The notes below the pieces were generated by a model. It was not told where the DNA came from. It saw nothing but the letters and a program-made list of their open reading frames with translations, and searched no databases. A DNA stretch of 64,000 nt from Pseudomonas coleopterorum (lineage in GTDB: Bacteria; Pseudomonadota; Gammaproteobacteria; Pseudomonadales; Pseudomonadaceae), in contig NZ_FNTZ01000001.1 in assembly GCF_900105555.1 (NCBI RefSeq), positions 248,001 through 312,000 on the forward strand, written 5' to 3'. Below are positions 58,830-64,000 of this stretch, one piece after another. Numbering within the stretch: the first letter of the stretch is position 1; each line of letters begins with the position of its first letter. A program made the translations under genes and the position numbers.

Positions 58830-58857
58830 TTGCGTGTTCGCCGGATTCTGTTAATAT
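58830..58857 (+). promoter_or_regulatory. candidate sigma-70 promoter of rpmE
   Basis: TTGCGT (58830-58835), 16-base spacer, TAATAT (58852-58857), leaving about 60 bases of leader before the rpmE ATG. Confidence 0.55.
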
Positions 58858-58926
58858 ACGCGGCCTAATTACGTGCGGTACTCGACAATGGTGTCGGGTG
58901 GCGGCACGCAGCCTGAGGAAGTCACC

Positions 58927-59145
58927 ATGAAAGCCGATATCCATCCAGTATACGAAGCCATCGACGCTACCTGCAGCTGCGGTAACGTCATCAAGACCCG
59001 TTCGACTCTGGCCAAGCCATTGAGCCTCGACGTCTGCTCCGAATGCCACCCGTTCTACACCGGCAAGCAGAAAACCCTGGACGTTGGCGGTCGTGTTGAC
59101 CGTTTCAAGCAGCGTTTCGGCGGTTTCGGCGCCAAGAAAGCTTGA
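58927..59145 (+). CDS. rpmE: 50S ribosomal protein L31 (zinc-binding type)
   Basis: A 72-residue ribosomal protein with the four zinc-ligand cysteines of the primary L31 type: CSCGN near residue 16 and [14 protein letters not shown] near 37. The end [16 protein letters not shown] is family-typical. GAGGAA precedes ATG 58927. Its stop overlaps the possible TTG start of the next gene, and its terminator lies inside that gene. Confidence 0.97.
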   Translation: MKADIHPVYEAIDATCSCGNVIKTRSTLAKPLSLDVCSECHPFYTGKQKTLDVGGRVDRFKQRFGGFGAKKA

Positions 59146-59951
59146 TTGGTTTGCTCTCGCTGTTGAAGAAGGCGCCCCGTGTGGGCGCCTTTTTTGTGGG
59201 CGTCTTCTGGCTGGTCGCCGCACAGGCGGAGGTCTACTGCCCGGCTCCGGGCGGGCTGAGCACCGCTCAGGTACGGCAGGTCATCGACGGCGATACCCTG
59301 CGCCTGCAGGATGGCCGCAGCGTTCGGCTGATTGGTATCAACGCGCCGGAGATCGGGCGCAAGGGGCAGAGTGACGAGCCCTACGCGGTGTCTGCCCGGC
59401 GCCGGTTGCAGGCGTTGGTCGATGACAGCGACGGCTTGGTTGGCCTGCAGCTGGGTCGCGAAAGCAAGGATCGCTATGAGCGTACCCTGGCCAACGTCTA
59501 TGGCCGCGGCGGCTTGAACTTCGAGGCGCAATTGCTGGCCGAGGGGCTGGCCTTGCAGGTCGCGGTGGCGCCCAACGTCGACCAGGTCGCGTGCCAGCAA
59601 AGTGCCGAACGTGCGGCGCGACAGGCCGGGCTGGGCATCTGGCGTCAGTCGCCGGCCATTGCTGCCGCGCAGGTGGAGCGCGCCGGTTTTGCCCTGCTCG
59701 GTGGGCGCGTCAGCAAGGTCGAGCGCAACCGCGCCGGGGCCTGGATCGAACTCGACGACTCGGTGGTGCTGCACGTCGCGCCCAAGGTGTTCGGGCTGTT
59801 CCCGGACGGCTGGCTCGATACCCTCGAAGGTCGTCAGGTCGAGGCGCGCGGCTGGGTGCTGGATCGCAGCCGGCGCGGCAATCAGGGCGCAGGGCAGTTG
59901 CGCTGGATGCTCCCGGTCAGCGACCCCGCCATGGTGCAGATACAGCCCTGA
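59142..59951 (+). CDS. secreted staphylococcal-type nuclease (thermonuclease) with C-terminal OB-like domain
   Basis: A 269-residue exported nuclease. Signal peptide [22 protein letters not shown], then the SNase fold: [22 protein letters not shown] carrying the catalytic Arg and Glu, and [12 protein letters not shown] with the second catalytic Arg. About 95 further residues ([25 protein letters not shown]) resemble an OB-fold. TTG 59142 overlaps the rpmE stop (TTGA); TTG 59151 is an equal option. The rpmE terminator hairpin is inside the signal-peptide codons. It probably degrades extracellular or periplasmic nucleic acid. Confidence 0.85.
   Translation: MIGLLSLLKKAPRVGAFFVGVFWLVAAQAEVYCPAPGGLSTAQVRQVIDGDTLRLQDGRSVRLIGINAPEIGRKGQSDEPYAVSARRRLQALVDDSDGLVGLQLGRESKDRYERTLANVYGRGGLNFEAQLLAEGLALQVAVAPNVDQVACQQSAERAARQAGLGIWRQSPAIAAAQVERAGFALLGGRVSKVERNRAGAWIELDDSVVLHVAPKVFGLFPDGWLDTLEGRQVEARGWVLDRSRRGNQGAGQLRWMLPVSDPAMVQIQP
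59169..59195 (+). terminator. intrinsic terminator of rpmE, inside the nuclease signal-peptide region
   Basis: Stem AAGGCGCC (59169-59176) / GGCGCCTT (59184-59191), loop CCGTGTG, T run to 59195. It lies 23 bases after the rpmE stop but within the next reading frame. Confidence 0.8.
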
Positions 59952-60141
59952 GCCTGTCGACGGCGGCGAGGCATTGGTTGATCCGCAGGCCTTGAACAGG
60001 CCTTTCGCGGACCTGGCCATACCCGCCGAAAGTCGTAGGCCAGGGGCCTTGACGCAAGTGACTGGGTAGTCTTGTCGGGTGTAGGCATCTTGCGTATCCT
60101 CGCGGGTCTCGTCAGACCAACAGTAAAAGCGGAACGCCCCC

Positions 60142-61410
60142 ATGTCAGATTTGAAAACTGCCGCTCTCGAGTACCATGCCCATCCGCGCCCAGGCAAACT
60201 GAGCGTCGAACTCACCAAGCCCACTGCCACCGCCCGTGATCTGTCGCTGGCCTACAGCCCAGGCGTGGCCGAGCCCGTTCGCGAAATCGGTCGCGATCCC
60301 GAACTGGCCTACAAGTACACCGGCAAGGGCAACCTGGTAGCGGTCATCTCCGACGGCACCGCCATCCTGGGCCTGGGTAACCTCGGCCCACTGGCTTCCA
60401 AGCCGGTCATGGAAGGCAAGGGCGTTCTGTTCAAGCGTTTCGCCGGCATCGACGTCTTCGACATCGAAGTGGACTCGGAAAGCCCGCAGGCCTTCATCGA
60501 CACCGTCAAGCGCATCTCGATCACCTTCGGTGGCATCAACCTGGAAGACATCAAGGCGCCCGAGTGCTTCGAGATCGAACGCGCCCTGATCGAACAGTGC
60601 GACATTCCCGTGTTCCACGATGACCAGCACGGCACCGCCATCGTCACCGCGGCCGGCATGATCAACGCCCTGGAAATCGCTGGCAAGACCCTGGAAGACG
60701 CCAAGATCGTCTGCCTCGGCGCCGGCGCTGCGGCCATCTCCTGCATGAAGTTGCTGGTGAGCATGGGCGCTCGCATCGAAAACATCTTCATGATCGACCG
60801 CACCGGCGTGATCCACGCCGGCCGTGACGACCTGAACCAGTACAAGGCGGTCTTCGCCCACACCACCGACAAGCGCACCCTGGCCGATGCCTTGCAGGGC
60901 GCCGACGTGTTCGTCGGTCTGTCGGGTCCGAACCTGCTGAGCGCCGAAGGCCTGAAGTCGATGGCGGCCAACCCGATCGTGTTCGCCTGCTCCAACCCCG
61001 ATCCGGAAATCTCCCCGGAATTGGCGCACGCCACCCGTGACGACGTGATCATGGCCACCGGCCGTTCCGACTACCCGAACCAAGTCAACAACGTCCTGGG
61101 CTTCCCATTCATCTTCCGTGGTGCCCTGGACGTCCGCGCCAAGCGCATCAACGAAGAGATGAAGATCGCCGCTGCCAACGCCCTGCGCGAACTGGCCAAG
61201 CTGCCGGTCCCTCAGGAAGTCTGCGATGCCTACGGCGGCATCTCTCTGGAATTCGGCCGCGAGTACATCATTCCCAAGCCAATGGACCCACGCCTGATCA
61301 CCCTGATCTCCGACGCCGTGGCCAAGGCCGCGATCGAGACCGGTGTGGCCACCCTGCCGTACCCCAAGCACTACCCGCTCAAAAGCGTGGATGACGTGTT
61401 CAACGGCTGA
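60142..61410 (+). CDS. maeB: NADP-dependent malic enzyme (oxaloacetate-decarboxylating)
   Basis: A 422-residue enzyme converting malate to pyruvate with NADPH. Conserved: KLSVELTKPTATARDLSLAYSPGVAEP, HDDQHGTAIVTAAGMINAL, the nucleotide loop VCLGAGAAAISC and FVGLSGPNLLSAEG. It has only the malic-enzyme part; the phosphotransacetylase-like extension of E. coli MaeB is missing, as is usual in pseudomonads. ATG 60142; a terminator follows. Confidence 0.96.
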   Translation: MSDLKTAALEYHAHPRPGKLSVELTKPTATARDLSLAYSPGVAEPVREIGRDPELAYKYTGKGNLVAVISDGTAILGLGNLGPLASKPVMEGKGVLFKRFAGIDVFDIEVDSESPQAFIDTVKRISITFGGINLEDIKAPECFEIERALIEQCDIPVFHDDQHGTAIVTAAGMINALEIAGKTLEDAKIVCLGAGAAAISCMKLLVSMGARIENIFMIDRTGVIHAGRDDLNQYKAVFAHTTDKRTLADALQGADVFVGLSGPNLLSAEGLKSMAANPIVFACSNPDPEISPELAHATRDDVIMATGRSDYPNQVNNVLGFPFIFRGALDVRAKRINEEMKIAAANALRELAKLPVPQEVCDAYGGISLEFGREYIIPKPMDPRLITLISDAVAKAAIETGVATLPYPKHYPLKSVDDVFNG

Positions 61411-61428
61411 TTCCTTGAACGCCCCATG

Positions 61429-61464
61429 AAAAAAGCCCCGGCTCGCGAGAGTCGGGGTTTTTTT
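61429..61464 (+). terminator. intrinsic terminator after maeB
   Basis: Stem with AAAAGCCCCG and CGGGG-TTTTTTT around GCTCGCGAGAGT; it lies 18 bases after the maeB stop. Confidence 0.85.
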
Positions 61465-61479
61465 GGCCTGCTCTGTGTG

Positions 61480-61545
61480 TTCGCGGCCACTGGCCGCTCC
61501 TACGGGTGTACGCGATCCATGTAGGAGGGGCCAGTGGCCGCGAAG
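61480..61545. repeat. REPIN of a third family (CGGCCACTGGCCGC)
   Basis: Inverted copies at 61480-61503 and 61521-61545: TTCGCGGCCACTGGCCGCTC on the left and its near-complement on the right, 17 bases apart. Related in plan but not in core sequence to families A and B. Confidence 0.85.
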
Positions 61546-61564
61546 GGGTCGATACGGTTCGGGA

Positions 61565-64000
61565 TCAGAACAGATCGATCGGCGCCGATTCATCGGCTGG
61601 GAGCGGGCTGCCTGGTGCGCTGCCGCCGCCGAACTCGCTGTTGGAGGGCGGGGTGTCTTCGCTCTTGAACAGTTCGAAGTAGGCGCCGGGTGTGCCCGGG
61701 GCAGCCGCGCGGCCGCTGATCGGGTCCACCCGCAGGCTGAGGATGCCTTCGGGCTCGGGCTGCACGTGGGCGGGCTTGTCTTTCAGCGCGGCCCCCATGT
61801 AGGTCATCCAGATCGGCAGCGAGACGGTACCGCCAAACTCGTGCCGGCCCAGGGTTTCGGGCTGGTCGAAGCCGGACCACACGGTGGTGATGTAGTCGGC
61901 GTTGTAGCCCGAGAACCAGGCGTCCTTCGAGTCGTTGGTGGTCCCCGTCTTGCCGGCCAGATCGGTTCGGCCCAGCGCCATGGCGCGGCGCCCGGTGCCC
62001 TTTTTGATCACGTCCTCGAGCATGCTGGTGAGGATGAACGCAGTGCGCCCGTCGATGACGCGCTCGGCGATCACCGGTGCCGGTGGCGCGCCTGGAGTCA
62101 GGGTCGCATCGACGCCGATCGGTGCCGGTTCCGGCGCAGGCGTGCCTGGCGCGGGCTGGGGCGACGCGGCCGCGACTTCGTCAGCCGGTACGGTCGGCGG
62201 ATTGGCGCGGAACAGGGTTTCACCGTTGCGGCTGTCGATCCGCTCGATCAGGTAGGGCGACACCTTGTAGCCGCCGTTGGCGAACACGCTCCAGCCGGTG
62301 GCGATTTCCATCGGTGTCAGCGTCGCAGTGCCCAGCGCCAGCGACAGATTGCGCGGCAGGTCCTGCTTGTTGAAGCCGAACTTGCTGATGTAGTCGATGG
62401 TGCTGTCCACGCCCAGGCTCTGCAGAACCCGGATGGACACCAGGTTGCGCGACTTGTACAACGCTTCGCGCAGGCGGATGGGGCCCAGGAAAGTGTTGGT
62501 GTCGTTCTTCGGTCGCCAGACCTTGTCCACCGATTCGTCGACGAAGACGATGGGCGCATCGTTGACCAGGCTGGCGGGCGTGTAGCCCTTGTCCAGTGCG
62601 GCACTGTAGATGAACGGCTTGAAGCTCGAACCAGGCTGGCGCTTGGCCTGCATGGCGCGGTTGTAGTTGCTCTGCTCGAACGAGAAGCCGCCGACCAGGG
62701 CGCGGATGGCACCGGTACGCGGGTCCAGCGAGACCAGCGCGCTCTGCACGGTCGGTACCTGGCTGAACTTCAAGGTGCCATCGTCTTGACGCTGCACGCG
62801 GATCAAGTCCCCGACCTGCGCGACGTCCGCAGGCTGGGTCGGCATGCGTCCGACGCTGTTGGTGTTCATGAACGGGCGCGCCCATTTCATGCTGTCCCAG
62901 GCGATCGATTCCTGCTTGTCGTCACGGGTGAGCACGACGATCCCGGTCTTGTCGACCTTGGTCACGATGGCCGGCTCCAGGCCGTTGAGTGGACGCTGGC
63001 GGGTCAGTTCGACCGCCCACTCGCGTGGCGTCTTGCCCGGCAGGCGCGCTTCGGGTCCACGATAGCCGTGGCGCTGATCGTAGGCGATCAGCCCGGCACT
63101 GATGGCGTGGTTGGCGTCTTCCTGCAGGTTGCTGGGCACCGTGGTGGTGACGTTGAAACCCTGGGTGTAGGCGTCGCTGCCGTAGCGCCCGACCATCTCG
63201 GCGCGGGCCATCTCGGCGATCCACGGCGCGCTGACTTCCGGCGTGGGCACGTGGTAGCTGGCGTTGAGTGGCTCGTTGATGGCGGCGTTGTAGCTGGCTT
63301 CGTCGATCTTGCCCAGGCGGAACATGCGCCCCAGGATCCAGTCGCGACGCTCCTTGCTGCGCACCGGATTGGCCAGCGGGTTGAAGCGCGATGGCGCCTT
63401 GGGCAGGCCGGCGATCATCGCCATCTGCGCCAGGCTGACGTCGCGAATCGACTTGCCGTAGTACACCTGTGCAGCGGCTTCGATACCGTAGGCCCGGTTG
63501 CCCAGGTAGATCTTGTTTACATACAGCTCGAGGATCTCGTCCTTGGTAAGTTGGCGCTCGATTTGCAAGGCAAGAAGGATTTCAGTGATTTTGCGGGAAA
63601 AACTGCGTTCGGACGTCAAGAAATAGTTCTTGGCGACCTGCATGGTGATGGTACTGCCGCCGGTCTGGATATGACCGCTGCGCACCAGCTGCGAGGCGGC
63701 GCGCATCAGGCTGCTGGGGTCGACGCCGTAATGGTTTTCGAAATTGTCGTCCTCGGCGGACAACAGGGCTTGGATGAAATGTGGCGGAATCTCGGCGAAC
63801 TTGATCGGCGAGCGGCGCATCTCGCCGAACTCGGCGATCAGTTTTCCGTCGCTGCTGAACACCCGCAGGGGGATCTGCAGCTCTACGCTGCGCAGGGCGT
63901 CGACAGACGGCAGGCTGGGGCTAAGATACAGAAATGCCCCACTGAGCACGAGCAACAGCCCGCAGAACACGGCGAGGAAAGACCACCAGAAAAACTTCAG
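61565..64000 (-). CDS. ponA: penicillin-binding protein 1A (5' end outside window)
   Basis: The frame is open to the window edge (LKFFWWSFLAVFCG before the visible helix), so only the first few residues are missing; about 811 are seen. N-terminal membrane anchor, GT51 transglycosylase with catalytic EDDNFENHYGVD and GGSTITMQVAKN, an OB-like insert, and the transpeptidase with SSFK serine motif (RQPGSSFKPF), SRN (KSRNLVS) and KTGT (AGKTGTTND). A Pro/Ala-rich loop interrupts the transpeptidase after residue ~600 (PQPAPGTPAPEPAPIG). It polymerises and cross-links peptidoglycan. Confidence 0.95.
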   Translation of the reverse strand: MKFFWWSFLAVFCGLLLVLSGAFLYLSPSLPSVDALRSVELQIPLRVFSSDGKLIAEFGEMRRSPIKFAEIPPHFIQALLSAEDDNFENHYGVDPSSLMRAASQLVRSGHIQTGGSTITMQVAKNYFLTSERSFSRKITEILLALQIERQLTKDEILELYVNKIYLGNRAYGIEAAAQVYYGKSIRDVSLAQMAMIAGLPKAPSRFNPLANPVRSKERRDWILGRMFRLGKIDEASYNAAINEPLNASYHVPTPEVSAPWIAEMARAEMVGRYGSDAYTQGFNVTTTVPSNLQEDANHAISAGLIAYDQRHGYRGPEARLPGKTPREWAVELTRQRPLNGLEPAIVTKVDKTGIVVLTRDDKQESIAWDSMKWARPFMNTNSVGRMPTQPADVAQVGDLIRVQRQDDGTLKFSQVPTVQSALVSLDPRTGAIRALVGGFSFEQSNYNRAMQAKRQPGSSFKPFIYSAALDKGYTPASLVNDAPIVFVDESVDKVWRPKNDTNTFLGPIRLREALYKSRNLVSIRVLQSLGVDSTIDYISKFGFNKQDLPRNLSLALGTATLTPMEIATGWSVFANGGYKVSPYLIERIDSRNGETLFRANPPTVPADEVAAASPQPAPGTPAPEPAPIGVDATLTPGAPPAPVIAERVIDGRTAFILTSMLEDVIKKGTGRRAMALGRTDLAGKTGTTNDSKDAWFSGYNADYITTVWSGFDQPETLGRHEFGGTVSLPIWMTYMGAALKDKPAHVQPEPEGILSLRVDPISGRAAAPGTPGAYFELFKSEDTPPSNSEFGGGSAPGSPLPADESAPIDLF

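Overview
This window is chromosomal DNA from a Pseudomonas species. The evidence is the high GC content, the gene order, and the REP palindromes in nearly every intergenic gap. The blocks ctpA-envC-gpmI-(rhodanese)-grxC-secB-trmL-ntrBC-glnA-thiI-typA, opgG-opgH, ubiE-ubiJ-ubiB-hisI-hisE-tatABC-rsmE and hslVU-SPOR-argS-priA-rpmE-maeB-ponA are typical pseudomonad neighbourhoods. The species cannot be fixed from the sequence alone. I see no rRNA, tRNA, CRISPR array, prophage or insertion-sequence transposase.

Layout. 1-2.4 kb: end of the CheA-like ChpA kinase and a CheW-like adaptor of the pilus chemosensory system. 2.4-8.2 kb: a periplasmic binding protein, then a leftward cell-envelope and glycolysis group (divergent polysaccharide deacetylase, CtpA, EnvC, GpmI). 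8.4-10.6 kb: rightward rhodanese-grxC-secB, then trmL and a membrane-anchored protein whose start codons overlap head to head. 11.2-18.5 kb: the nitrogen-control group (ntrC, ntrB, two DUF4124 proteins, glnA) leftward and thiI rightward. 18.7-29.2 kb: typA, a Cache chemoreceptor, a YkgJ-like protein, glgP, fbp, lipocalin and hutC. 29.3-34.8 kb: an OpuAC-type ABC transporter, a single-chain PheS-like protein with an FDX-ACB domain, pip and dtd. 35.0-42.2 kb: opgGH and an amino-acid ABC transporter. 42.7-50.8 kb: an HBM-type chemoreceptor, rsmE, tatCBA, hisEI and ubiBJE, all leftward. 50.9-64 kb: a PHA-granule regulator-like gene, DUF971, hslUV, a SPOR protein, argS, priA, rpmE, a staphylococcal-type nuclease, maeB and the PBP1A gene, which is cut by the window end.

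Most of this is core genome. The points that stand out are: (i) the PheS-like/FDX-ACB protein at 32.1-33.3 kb, preceded by a perfect 16-bp inverted repeat and a second inverted repeat around its ribosome-binding site; (ii) the medium-chain PHA synthesis genes, normally found between the PHA-granule regulator-like gene and DUF971, are absent, and those two genes now share a CTAG at their stops; (iii) a REPIN lies between two NtrC-like enhancer sites and a sigma-54 promoter of glnA, and subtracting its length restores the classical enhancer spacing; (iv) hutC sits next to an ABC transporter without any histidine-degradation genes; (v) there are three kinds of tandem hairpin-bearing repeat arrays; (vi) the rpmE terminator appears to be encoded inside the signal peptide of the next gene.
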